Of a stretch of 64,000 bases of DNA, positions 46,176 through 54,572 are shown piece by piece. The notes beneath the pieces were generated by a model, which did no database searches, was not told where the DNA came from, and saw nothing but the letters and a program-made list of their open reading frames with translations. The DNA lies in contig NZ_JANJZA010000001.1 in NCBI RefSeq assembly GCF_026157035.1, positions 1,157,001 through 1,221,000 on the forward strand, given 5' to 3'. A program made the translations under genes and the position numbers. Position 1 is the stretch's first letter; every line of letters begins with the position of its first letter. The DNA is from Sphingomicrobium nitratireducens (lineage in GTDB: Bacteria > Pseudomonadota > Alphaproteobacteria > Sphingomonadales > Sphingomonadaceae).

Positions 46176-46486
46176 CAGGACTTCATGAAAAGCCAGCATT
46201 TCCCGCGATTCGCATTTCGGGGTTCTGGCAGCATGAAGAGGGAAAGCCCAGAAAACCGTCGTTTCTGCAATTTTTCGCGGCTTTTCAGTGTCAAGACTGT
46301 TTATTTCACATTTATGAAAAAACGGGGGTTGAAAGCGCCCCCCGCGCGTCCTTAAAAATAGTCTTCCGGGCGCGATTCCGTCCCCGGGGGGCAAGTCAGA
46401 GGGTACCGTTTCGGCGCCGGGTCCATGTGATCCGCGCGACGGGTGACCTTTGCCTGTCTGAGGCAACTTCAAGGAGGCGCGAGCCA
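46176..46486 (+). promoter_or_regulatory. AT-richer leader and promoter region of dnaA
   Basis: No supported gene lies in this 311-base stretch. From about 46180 to 46360 it is clearly less GC-rich than its surroundings. TTGAAA at 46329-46334 and TAAAAA at 46353-46358, 18 bases apart, form a plausible promoter about 130 bases upstream of the dnaA start. A small inverted repeat (46249-46254 with 46262-46267) is present. The closest thing to a DnaA box has two mismatches, so an origin is not supported here. Confidence 0.45.
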
Positions 46487-47905
46487 GTGCAGGGCGAAGG
46501 ACAGGTTGCGCGCCAGGACAAGGGCAGGGAGGTCGTTGCGACCCCGCTCGATGCCGCCTGGGAAACCATTCGCGCGAACCTTCGCCGGGACTGCGGCGCA
46601 CGCACTTTCGACGGCTGGCTCAAGCCCGCCGAGCTCGGCGACTTCGATGCCGAGAGCGGCGAACTGTCGATCGTCATGCCGAGCCAGTTCATGGCCGACT
46701 GGGTCACTTCGCATTTCGGCGACCGCCTCCAACTGGCCTGGACCAGCGCGCTGCCGATCGTCACGTCGGTCAAGGTGGTTGCCGCCGCCGATGGTCCGCG
46801 TCCGTCGCCGCTTCTGATTCTCGAGGACACGCCGAAGGCCGAGCCGGCCAGCGCGGGCGCGAGCGCCGAGCGTGATCCCTCCGCGCCCAATTTCGATTCG
46901 CGCTACCGTTTCGAGACCTTCGTCGTCGGCAAGGCGAACGAAGTCGCCGCGACGGCTGCCCGCACGCTGGCGAGCGCGGACCGCGTGGGCTTCAACCCGC
47001 TCTTCCTCCACGGGGGCACGGGCCGGGGCAAGACCCACCTGCTGCACGCCATCGGCCAGGCTTTCCTCGAGGCCAATCCAGGCGCGCGCGTCGTGTCCAT
47101 GTCGGCCGAGAAGTTCATGGTCGAGTTCGTCCGCGCGCTGCGCGAGAACGACACGATCGGCTTCAAGCATCGTCTGCGCAGCGCCGACCTCCTGCTGATC
47201 GACGACGTCCAGTTCATCGCGGGCAAGGACTCGACGCAGGAAGAATTCTTCCACACGATGAACGAGATCATCACCGCGGGCCGCCGCCTGGTGATCACCT
47301 CGGACCGTGCGCCGCAGGATCTCGACGGCATCGCGCCGCGCATCCTCTCGCGCCTGTCGTGGGGCCTCGTCGCCGACATCAACCCGGCCGATTACGAGCT
47401 GCGCCTCAACATCGTGCGCGCCAAGCTCGACGCGCTGCCGGGGGTCGAGATGCCGCCGGCGGTGATCGAGTTCCTCGCGCGCCGCATTTCCAACTCGATC
47501 CGCGAGCTCGAGGGCGCACTGAACCGCATCGCCGCCTACGCGATGATGACGGGACGCGAGATCGACGTGCCGTTCGTCGAGGAAGTCCTCGCCAACGTGC
47601 TGCGCGCTAACCAGCGCCGCATCTCGATCGACGAAATCCAGACGCAGGTCGCCGAGCATTTCCGCATCCGGAAAGCCGAGATGACCTCAGCCAGACGCGC
47701 CCGCGAAGTGGCCCGGCCGCGGCAGGTCGCCATGTACCTGTCCAAGCAGCTGACTCCCAAGTCGCTGCCCGATATCGGCCGTCGCTTCGGCGGGCGCGAC
47801 CATACGACGGTGATCCATGCCGTGAAGCAGATCGAGCGGCTGCGCGCCGCCGACGCCGAGCTGGACGCCGACATCCGCCTGCTGACCCGCCAGCTCGAAG
47901 GCTGA
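46487..47905 (+). CDS. dnaA: Chromosomal replication initiator protein DnaA
   Basis: DnaA binds the origin and opens it for replication. The 472-residue protein has an N-terminal DnaB-interacting domain (WETIRANLRRDCGARTFDGWL), a variable linker, and the AAA+ domain with Walker A HGGTGRGKTHLLHA (about 175-188; the usual GGxGxGKT) and Walker B LLLIDDVQF. The C-terminal DNA-binding domain has the signature RRFGGRDHTTVIHA. The GTG at 46487, 9 bases after AAGGAGG, is the best start. The frame continues upstream to 46427 without support. Confidence 0.97.
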   Translation: MQGEGQVARQDKGREVVATPLDAAWETIRANLRRDCGARTFDGWLKPAELGDFDAESGELSIVMPSQFMADWVTSHFGDRLQLAWTSALPIVTSVKVVAAADGPRPSPLLILEDTPKAEPASAGASAERDPSAPNFDSRYRFETFVVGKANEVAATAARTLASADRVGFNPLFLHGGTGRGKTHLLHAIGQAFLEANPGARVVSMSAEKFMVEFVRALRENDTIGFKHRLRSADLLLIDDVQFIAGKDSTQEEFFHTMNEIITAGRRLVITSDRAPQDLDGIAPRILSRLSWGLVADINPADYELRLNIVRAKLDALPGVEMPPAVIEFLARRISNSIRELEGALNRIAAYAMMTGREIDVPFVEEVLANVLRANQRRISIDEIQTQVAEHFRIRKAEMTSARRAREVARPRQVAMYLSKQLTPKSLPDIGRRFGGRDHTTVIHAVKQIERLRAADAELDADIRLLTRQLEG

Positions 47906-47940
47906 CGAAGGGCAACCCCTGTCCAGTCCCCAACTGGCAT

Positions 47941-47981
47941 GAAAAAGGCCCGCCGGTACATGTGACCGGCGGGCCTTGATC
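47941..47981. terminator. Bidirectional terminator between dnaA and the DUF4136 gene
   Basis: A perfect 12-base-pair stem (47946-47957 with 47965-47976) with a 7-base loop is flanked by GAAAAA on the left. On the minus strand this gives a TTTTTC run, so it is strongest as the end of the DUF4136 gene. On the plus strand the tail TGATCGTTT is weak, but the position also suits dnaA. Confidence 0.85.
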
Positions 47982-48004
47982 GTTTCCGTCGCGGAAGGCG
48001 CGCC

Positions 48005-48694
48005 CTAGCGCTCGTCCTTGTCCGGCTTGACCGTGATGCGGACCGTTTCGCCGGACTTGCCCGGGAAGTCGGTGAACATCGCGGTGACGAGGTTGGGCAT
48101 CAGCGTGCCCAAGTCGTCGGTGCGCGAACGCGCCTGCGCGGTGCCTTCGAACAGCATCTGGCTGTCCGCGGTGCGGCGGATGTCGAGCTCGAGCTCGCTG
48201 CGATACTCGGTGTAGCTCTGGATGCGCTGGCCGTAGGGCGAGAACCAGAACGGATCGTCCCAGCCATAATAGAAGGCGCGGCGCGGCCCGTAATAGCGAT
48301 AGCGCGAATAATAGGGGCGATAGCGCGAGTAATAGAACGGCGCCCGGGCACCCCAGTAGCTGCGATAGGCGTAGCTGTCGTACAGCGGGTCGTGGACGAT
48401 GCGCGTGCGACCGTCGTCGACGTCGTAGCCGACCTGGACGACCATGGTGGCATCCTCGATCGAGGCGGCCGGCGCATAGCCCTGCTGCTGCATCGCGTTG
48501 CTGACCAGCGCCGAGAAGCGCTCGAATTCGAGGCTGCCGATCTTGGCGGCATCCTTGGGTACGACCACGAAGCTCTGGCCCGCCGTCGCCGGCATGGCCT
48601 GATAGCGGCTGACCTTGGTCGGCAGCCCGGTGGCGCACGCCGAGAGGCCCATGATGGCCACGCTCGCGAGCGCCGCTTTCACAAATTTACGCAT
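48005..48694 (-). CDS. DUF4136-domain lipoprotein
   Basis: The 229-residue protein has a lipoprotein signal peptide with lipobox LSAC (cysteine 20) and a DUF4136-type domain: QSFVVVPKDA near the N-terminus, a MQQQGY pattern, VVQVGYDVDDG, and a C-terminal LVTAMFTDFPGKSGETVRIT. A tyrosine- and arginine-rich insert lies at about residues 108-150, with a short tandem repeat. The family is found in outer-membrane or periplasmic lipoproteins of unknown role. It has its own terminator. Confidence 0.85.
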   Translation of the reverse strand: MRKFVKAALASVAIMGLSACATGLPTKVSRYQAMPATAGQSFVVVPKDAAKIGSLEFERFSALVSNAMQQQGYAPAASIEDATMVVQVGYDVDDGRTRIVHDPLYDSYAYRSYWGARAPFYYSRYRPYYSRYRYYGPRRAFYYGWDDPFWFSPYGQRIQSYTEYRSELELDIRRTADSQMLFEGTAQARSRTDDLGTLMPNLVTAMFTDFPGKSGETVRITVKPDKDER

Positions 48695-48778
48695 GACAGA
48701 TCCCTCGCCATAAACCGTTGTTCTGGCGGGGTTATAACACGTTTCGTCGTGAACGCATGCTTAAGCCCGAACGTCGGG

Positions 48779-49783
48779 TCAGCGACTCAGGCCGACCGCT
48801 TTCTTGGCCGCTGCAACAGTGGGAATGGCAAGCTCGCGCGCGCGCGCTGCGCCCGCATCGAGAATGCGGTCGAGCTCCGCGGGATCGCGGCGGAACTCCT
48901 CGAGCCGGGCGCGAAGCGGCGAGAGCAGGCCGACCAGCGCATCGGCGAGCACCGGCTTGAAGTCACCGAAGCCCTTGCCGGCATGCTCGGCGAGCACCGC
49001 GTCGACGCTGCGATCCTCGATCGCGGCGAGGATGCCGACGAGGTTCTTGGCCTCCGGCCGCGCCTCGAGGCCCTTGGCGGTCTCGGGCAGCGGCTCGGGG
49101 TCGGTCTTCGCCTTGCGGACCTTCTGCGCGATCGTGTCGTCGTCGTCGGTCAGGTTGATACGGGTCATGTCGCTTTCCGCCGACTTCGACATCTTCTCGT
49201 TGCCGTCGCGCAGCGACATGACGCGGGCTGCCGCGCCGCCGCCGATGAACGGCTCGGGCGCGGTGAACAGCTCGACGCCATAGTCGTTGTTGAACTTCAT
49301 CGCGATGTCGCGGGCGAGCTCGATATGCTGCTTCTGGTCGTCGCCCACGGGGACATGGGTCGCGTTGTAGAGCATCACGTCGGCAGCCTGGAGGACGGGG
49401 TAGGTGTAGAGGCCGACGCTCGCCGTCTCCTTGTTCTTGCCGCTCTTCGCCTTGAACTGCGTCATGCGGTTGAGCCAGCCGATGCGCGCGGTGCAGCCGA
49501 GGATCCATTGCAGTTCGGCATGTTCGGGCACCTGGCTGTGAGCGAACAGGGTCGATTTGGCCGGATCGACACCGCTGGCGAGCAAGGCGGCGGCCATCTC
49601 GCGGATGTTCGCGCGTAGCTTGGTCGGATCGTTGTAGACCGTGATCGCGTGGAGGTCGGCGAGGAAGAAGAGGCATTCGGCCTCCTCCTGCATGCGCACC
49701 CAGCGCAGGATCGCGCCCAGCAGGTTGCCGAGGTGAAGGTCGCCGGTGGGCTGGATGCCCGAAACTACACGCATCTGGGTCAT
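48779..49783 (-). CDS. trpS: Tryptophanyl-tRNA synthetase
   Basis: TrpS charges tRNA-Trp. The 334-residue class I synthetase has SGIQPTGDLHLGNLLGAI with the HxGN form of the HIGH motif, LADLHAITV, the VPVGDDQKQHIELARDIA segment and the KMSKS loop in GNEKMSKSAES. The ATG at 49783 overlaps the murJ stop (ATGA), so it is coupled to murJ. Frame extension upstream within murJ is not real. Confidence 0.97.
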   Translation of the reverse strand: MTQMRVVSGIQPTGDLHLGNLLGAILRWVRMQEEAECLFFLADLHAITVYNDPTKLRANIREMAAALLASGVDPAKSTLFAHSQVPEHAELQWILGCTARIGWLNRMTQFKAKSGKNKETASVGLYTYPVLQAADVMLYNATHVPVGDDQKQHIELARDIAMKFNNDYGVELFTAPEPFIGGGAAARVMSLRDGNEKMSKSAESDMTRINLTDDDDTIAQKVRKAKTDPEPLPETAKGLEARPEAKNLVGILAAIEDRSVDAVLAEHAGKGFGDFKPVLADALVGLLSPLRARLEEFRRDPAELDRILDAGAARARELAIPTVAAAKKAVGLSR

Positions 49784-51348
49784 TGGGTGTCCGTGGTCAC
49801 TTTCTTCTTGCGAAGGAGGATGAGGATATCCTCCTTGTCCATCGCGCCGATCGTCCAGGCGATGGCGAAATAGACGATGCCGCCGACGCCGACCAGCGCG
49901 AGCGTGCCGACGAGGCGGCGCCCGACCGAGGCGGCGAACCAGCCGTCGAGCAGGCCGCGCGTCACGTAGATCGCGGCGCCCATCGCGGCGGCCGCGGCGA
50001 GCTGCTTGACGAGCCGCGCGGCGAGCCAGCCCTCGAGCCGGAAATGGCCGCGGCGGGCGAGGAGCACGTAGAGGATCAGCGCGTTGAGCCACGCCGCGAT
50101 CGCGGTCGAAACGGGCAGGACGAGGATACCGTACGTGTCGATCAGCGCGAAGTTGGCGACGACGCCGAGCCCGAGCGTACCCATCGCGACAAACACCGGA
50201 GTCTTGACGTCCTTGCGCGCGTAGAAGCCGGGCGCGAGCACCTTGATCATCACGTAGGCGGGAAGCCCGGTGACAAGCAGCGAAAGGACCATCGCGCTGG
50301 TTGCGGCATCCTCTGCGGTGAAGCGGCCGCCTTCGAACAGCACGGTCATGATCGGGCCCGCCGCGACCATCAGCGCGATGGTCGCGGGGATGGTCAGCAG
50401 CATCGCAAGCTCGGTCGCGCGGCCCTGCACGTTGGCGGCCTGGACCGGCTTGTCCTGCCCGATGAAGCGGCTGATCGAGGGGAGGATGGCGGTGCCGATC
50501 GCCGAGCCGACGAGCGCCAGCGGAAGCTGGTTCAGGCGGTCGGCCTGGCTCAGGTAGACATAGCTTCCCTCGGGCAGGCGCGTGGCAAAATAGGCGTAGA
50601 ACATCTGGCTGACATAATAGCCGCCCGCGCCGAGCATGGCGGGGAGGATGATGACCAGCAGTTCCTTGACGCGCGGGGTCATGCGCGGTGGCAGGATGCG
50701 CAGCGTCAGCCCGGCGCGCTTGGTCGCCGCGATCAGCAGGATGAGCTGGAGCACGCCGCCCGCGATCACCGCCCATGCCATCGCGAAGGCGGTGGCGGGC
50801 CCGCCGTCGCGCACCAGCAGCAGCGCACCGACGAGGCACACGTTGAGCAGGGTCGGCGCGAAGGCGGCGGCCGTGAAGCGGTGGAGCGAATTGAGGATGC
50901 CGCTGAACAGCGACACCATCGCGATGAAGATGAGGTAGGGGAAGGTAATCCGGGTGAGCGCGACCGCGAGCGCGCTCTTTTCCGGATCGTCCGCCCAGCC
51001 GGCCGCCGCAACCGCGACAACCGCGGGCATCGCGATCACGAAGATCGCGGTGACGAGGATCAGTGCAGGCAGGAACACCGCCTGCACTTCCTCCGCGAAC
51101 TTCTTTGCCTCGCTAAGGTCGCCGTCCTCGCCGATGCGGCGCGCGAACAGGGGAACGAAGCCCTGGCTGAACGCGCCCTCGCCGAGGAAGCGGCGAAGGA
51201 GGTTGGGAAGGGTGAAGGCCCACACGAACACTTCGGCGGCGGCCGACGCGCCCATCACCCGCGCGAAGATCATCTCGCGGACGAAACCGAGGATGCGGCT
51301 GACGAGGGTCAGGCCCCCGATGGTGCCGCCGGCCTTGACCAGGTTCAT
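49780..51348 (-). CDS. murJ: Lipid II flippase MurJ
   Basis: MurJ flips lipid II across the inner membrane for peptidoglycan synthesis. The 522-residue MVF/MOP-family protein has about 13-14 membrane segments. It shows the N-terminal GGLTLVSRILGFVREM, the GEGAFSQGFVPLF segment and the QMFYAYFATRLPEGSYVYLSQADR-type loop around residue 260 (key part: FATRLPEGSVY-like). It is first in a two-gene unit with trpS. Confidence 0.95.
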   Translation of the reverse strand: MNLVKAGGTIGGLTLVSRILGFVREMIFARVMGASAAAEVFVWAFTLPNLLRRFLGEGAFSQGFVPLFARRIGEDGDLSEAKKFAEEVQAVFLPALILVTAIFVIAMPAVVAVAAAGWADDPEKSALAVALTRITFPYLIFIAMVSLFSGILNSLHRFTAAAFAPTLLNVCLVGALLLVRDGGPATAFAMAWAVIAGGVLQLILLIAATKRAGLTLRILPPRMTPRVKELLVIILPAMLGAGGYYVSQMFYAYFATRLPEGSYVYLSQADRLNQLPLALVGSAIGTAILPSISRFIGQDKPVQAANVQGRATELAMLLTIPATIALMVAAGPIMTVLFEGGRFTAEDAATSAMVLSLLVTGLPAYVMIKVLAPGFYARKDVKTPVFVAMGTLGLGVVANFALIDTYGILVLPVSTAIAAWLNALILYVLLARRGHFRLEGWLAARLVKQLAAAAAMGAAIYVTRGLLDGWFAASVGRRLVGTLALVGVGGIVYFAIAWTIGAMDKEDILILLRKKKVTTDTQ

Positions 51349-51376
51349 GCCGGTCTACCCCTTGTGACGATGCGGG

Positions 51377-51898
51377 TTACGCGTTGCCCGCCGGTTCCTC
51401 GCCCGCCGCGGCCATCGCCTGCGCGTTGGCATTGGCCTGCGCCATGTAGGCGGCGCCGAAATCGACCGGGTCGAGCATCAGCGGCGGGAAGCCGGCTTCC
51501 TGCGTCGCGGTCGCCAGGATCTGGCGCGCGAACGGGAATAGCATGCGCGGTGCCTCGACCATCAGGTAGGGGTGGAGCTGCTCCTCGGGGAAGTTGCGGA
51601 TACCGAACAGGCCAGCATAGGACAGGTCGACGACGAAGTGCACGCCTTCTTCCGAGGCGCCGCGCGCCTCGATCTTGAGCACCACTTCGTGGACGTCGTC
51701 GGAGACCTTGTTGACGTCGATCTTGAAGTCGAGGTCGATCTTACCCTGGGTGCGGTATTGGTAGACCTGCGGGGCGTTCGGGTTCTCGACCGAAAGGTCC
51801 TTCACGTACTGCGCGAGGGTCGCGACCTGCGGTCCGGAAGACTCGGTGGTGCCATTCTGCTGCGGCTGGATGGGCTGCTGCGGGGTTTCGTCGGCCAT
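51377..51898 (-). CDS. secB: Protein-export chaperone SecB
   Basis: SecB keeps preproteins unfolded and hands them to SecA. The 173-residue acidic protein has YVKDLSVENPNAPQVYQ, a central beta sheet region, and the conserved LHPYLMVEAPRMLFPFARQILATAT region (split: LHPYLMVEAPR then MLFPFARQIL) with GFPPLMLDPVDF. The extra N-terminal glutamine- and proline-rich segment is common in alphaproteobacteria. I chose the ATG at 51898. It lies 28 bases before the murJ start on the same strand and is divergent from timA. Confidence 0.96.
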   Translation of the reverse strand: MADETPQQPIQPQQNGTTESSGPQVATLAQYVKDLSVENPNAPQVYQYRTQGKIDLDFKIDVNKVSDDVHEVVLKIEARGASEEGVHFVVDLSYAGLFGIRNFPEEQLHPYLMVEAPRMLFPFARQILATATQEAGFPPLMLDPVDFGAAYMAQANANAQAMAAAGEEPAGNA

Positions 51899-52119
51899 GA
51901 TGGAAAAATCGTCCTGATTGGTTGGAAGTCTGAAGAAGCGGATTCGCCCCGTTCGAAGGGGCGATTTCGTCGCTAGCGCGACTAGCAGCAGGGGCGGGGC
52001 AAGGCAACTCGGCGCGCCTGCCGAGCGTTCAGGCCTGTTGGTCGTGTTCATCTCTTTGAAACATGGCGCGACCGACACTATGTAGGACTTCGATCGTTTC
52101 ACCCCGGAAGGTAGTTTCG

Positions 52120-52764
52120 TTGACCGCCATCGTCATTCTCGCCCTTGTCGCCCTGTTCGTCGGCCTTCGCCTCTACAGCGTGCTGGGAGAGCGTACCGGG
52201 CACGAGCAGCCGCTGGTCAAGGAACCCGAAGCGCCGGCGCCCAAGACGGTGCCGGTCCACGCAGCGGGCGAGCCCGGCGGGTTCGACGAATCGAGCATGG
52301 CCTACTTGCCGATGGCGGGTCCCGGCGTGCGCGCGCTGATCGCCGCCGACCCTTCCTTCGACGTCGGCAGCTTCCTCGAGGGCGCCGAGGCGGCCTACCG
52401 CATGATCCTCGAAGCCTACTGGAAAGGCGACATGAACACGGTTCGCCCGTTCGTCGCCGACAATGTCGCCGACGCCTTCGCCGAGGCGATCGCGCAGCGC
52501 GAGGCGCAGAAGCTGACCCTCGACAATCGCCTCGTGGCAGTCGAGCAGGCGCTCATCGCGGCCGCCCAGCTCGACGGAACCATCGCCGAGATCGACGTGC
52601 GCTTCGAGGCCGACATCGCCGCGGTCACGCGCAACGAAGCGGGCGACGTCGTCGCCGGCTCGACCAGCGACGCGGTCCAGACGCGCGACCGCTGGACCTT
52701 CAAGCGCGATATCGCCGCCGCCGACCCCAACTGGATTCTCGTCGAAACCGACGAGGAGGCATGA
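52120..52764 (+). CDS. Tim44/TimA-like domain protein
   Basis: The 214-residue protein has one N-terminal membrane segment (residues 2-17), a proline-rich linker and a Tim44-like domain (about 65-210) with FLEGAEAAYRMILEAYWKGD and VRPFVADNVADAFAEAI. Such proteins are found in alphaproteobacteria and resemble the mitochondrial import motor component Tim44. Their bacterial role is not settled. The start is a TTG with GGAAGG 8 bases before it. It overlaps mltA by 4 bases (ATGA) and is divergent from secB. Confidence 0.88.
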   Translation: MTAIVILALVALFVGLRLYSVLGERTGHEQPLVKEPEAPAPKTVPVHAAGEPGGFDESSMAYLPMAGPGVRALIAADPSFDVGSFLEGAEAAYRMILEAYWKGDMNTVRPFVADNVADAFAEAIAQREAQKLTLDNRLVAVEQALIAAAQLDGTIAEIDVRFEADIAAVTRNEAGDVVAGSTSDAVQTRDRWTFKRDIAAADPNWILVETDEEA

Positions 52765-53903
52765 GGCTTCGCCTCTCCGCCCTCGCCGGCACGCTGTTCC
52801 TGACCGCCTGCGCGACCCGTCCGGTCGCACCGCCTCCGCCCGTCGTTACCGCGCCGAGCGTCCCCGCGAGCGCGCTCGCGCTTGGCGTATCGGTGACGGC
52901 CGCCGTGGCGTTGCCGCAGGCCGATGCCGAGCGGGCCCTCTTCTCGTTCCGCCGCAGCTGCCCCAAGCTCCTGGTGCGCGAGGACGTTTCGGGGCTGACC
53001 GAGCCCGGCGACTGGGCGCCCCTGTGCGCCGAGGCGGCGGTGGTCGATCCCGCGATGGCCGCGACCTTCTTTGCCACGCGATTTTCCTTCGTGAAGGTCG
53101 GCGACGGCAGCGCCTTCGCGACTGGCTATTTCGAGCCCGAGATCGCCGGGTGCCGCATGCCGCGCCCGGGCTGCGACACGCCGATCCACGCCTTGCCCAA
53201 GGACCTCACTCGCGGGACCTTCACCGACGGCAGCGGCGAGGGCAGGGGACGCACCGACGAGAATGGCGACTTCGTCCTCTACCACGACCGCGCCGCGATC
53301 GATGCGGGGGCGCTTGACGGGCGCGGGCTCGAACTGGCCTATGCGGCCGACCCGGTCGACCTGTTCTTCCTCCACATCCAGGGCTCGGGGCGGGTGCGCT
53401 TCGACGACGGCAGCGTAATGCGCATCGGCTATGCCGGGCAGAACGGGCGCAGCTATGTCGCGATCGGCAAGCCAATGAAGGAGCGCGGGCTGATCGACAG
53501 CCCGGTCACGATGCAGAAGATCAAGGACTGGCTGCGCGCGAACCCGCGCGAGGGCCGCGCGATCATGGAGGAAAATCCGAGCTACATCTTCTTCCGCGAG
53601 CTGACCGGCGAAGGCCCGATCGGGGCGATGGATGTGGCGGTGACGCCGCGCGGGACGGTGGCGGCCGACCCCAGGTTCGTTCCGCTGGGCGCGCCGGTGT
53701 GGCTCGATCTCGCCGACACGCTCGGCGACGGACTGTGGGTCGCGCAGGACACGGGCGGCGCGATCAAGGGCGCCAACCGGTTCGACACCTTTTGGGGCGC
53801 AGGCCCCGAGGCCGCGGCGATCGCGGGCGGCTTTTCCAAGTCGGGAAGCGCGCTCCTCCTTCTTCCCAAAGGGGCGGCGGCCCGTGCGCAAGCTCAGCGC
53901 TGA
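52761..53903 (+). CDS. mltA: Membrane-bound lytic murein transglycosylase A
   Basis: MltA cleaves peptidoglycan glycan strands to give 1,6-anhydro ends. The 380-residue lipoprotein has lipobox LTAC (cysteine 16), the MltA domain with GYFEPEIAGCR and FFLHIQGSGRVR, and the 3D domain with AQDTGGAIKGANRFDTFWG and its aspartates. The length is typical. It overlaps the Tim44-like gene and the smr gene, forming a coupled cluster. Confidence 0.95.
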   Translation: MRLRLSALAGTLFLTACATRPVAPPPPVVTAPSVPASALALGVSVTAAVALPQADAERALFSFRRSCPKLLVREDVSGLTEPGDWAPLCAEAAVVDPAMAATFFATRFSFVKVGDGSAFATGYFEPEIAGCRMPRPGCDTPIHALPKDLTRGTFTDGSGEGRGRTDENGDFVLYHDRAAIDAGALDGRGLELAYAADPVDLFFLHIQGSGRVRFDDGSVMRIGYAGQNGRSYVAIGKPMKERGLIDSPVTMQKIKDWLRANPREGRAIMEENPSYIFFRELTGEGPIGAMDVAVTPRGTVAADPRFVPLGAPVWLDLADTLGDGLWVAQDTGGAIKGANRFDTFWGAGPEAAAIAGGFSKSGSALLLLPKGAAARAQAQR

Positions 53904-54432
53904 GGAACAGGCATTGTGGGCCAAGGTGGCGGCAACCATCGAGCCGCTGTCGCGCGACGGGACCGACCGCGCGGTGGCCGCGCCCGAACCCGCTCCCTCG
54001 TTGCCCCGCGTACGTCCCGCTCGCAGATCCGCACCGCCGAGCGCACATCGCGCCGCCACGCCGCCGCCGCCGCGCCCGCATCGGGACGCGACGCTCGACG
54101 GGGGGTGGGACAAGCGCCTGGCGGGGGGCAAGGTCGCGCCGGACCGGGTGATCGACCTCCACGGCCACCGGCTCGACGATGCCTGGGAGGCAATCGATTT
54201 CGGGATCGAGCAGGCGCTGCACGCGGGCGACCGGCTGGTTCTCCTGATTACCGGGCACGCGCCCAGGGGCGAACCGCCGATCGAACGAGGTCGGATTCGC
54301 GCCGCGGTCGAGGGGTGGTTGTCGGCCTCGCGCCATGCGGGCGAGATCGCGGCGGTACGGGGCGCGCATCCGCGTCATGGCGGGCGCGGCGCGCTCTACC
54401 TGGTCCTGCGGCGCAAGCGCCCGGCGCGGTAA
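53884..54432 (+). CDS. Smr-domain protein
   Basis: The 182-residue protein has a basic, proline-rich N-terminal part (about 1-85) and a C-terminal Smr domain (about 88-178). The domain shows IDLHGHRLDDAW and LLITGHAPRGEPPIERGRIRA (key: ITGHA) with a later GGRGALYLVLRR. Stand-alone Smr domains are nucleases or RNA-binding modules. The GTG start at 53884 lies inside the mltA end, overlapping by 20 bases. Confidence 0.88.
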   Translation: MRKLSAEEQALWAKVAATIEPLSRDGTDRAVAAPEPAPSLPRVRPARRSAPPSAHRAATPPPPRPHRDATLDGGWDKRLAGGKVAPDRVIDLHGHRLDDAWEAIDFGIEQALHAGDRLVLLITGHAPRGEPPIERGRIRAAVEGWLSASRHAGEIAAVRGAHPRHGGRGALYLVLRRKRPAR

Positions 54433-54572
54433 CCATCCCCGTTCCGACCGGAAAGTCGGCAAAAAAGCCCCCAATCCTCCACCCTTTCTTAACCCTCTCC
54501 GTTTAGGGCTGGTTGCTCGAATTACAGGGGCAGGCCGCAAGGCCCGATGCCGAGCAGGATTTTTCCTTTTCG

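Noticed and set aside
46300-46312. TTATTTCACA as a DnaA box upstream of dnaA
   Set aside because: The best 9-base alignment (TATTTCACA) has two mismatches to TTATNCACA, and there is no cluster, so an origin is not supported.
46185-46355. A 56-codon open frame (MKSQHFPRF start) between rpsT and dnaA
   Set aside because: It has no convincing ribosome-binding site, and its end overlaps the likely dnaA promoter. It shows no recognisable domain.
51944-51964. Perfect 7-base-pair hairpin in the secB-timA divergent gap as a terminator
   Set aside because: It lies in a promoter region between two divergent starts, where a terminator makes little sense, and only TTTCG follows it.
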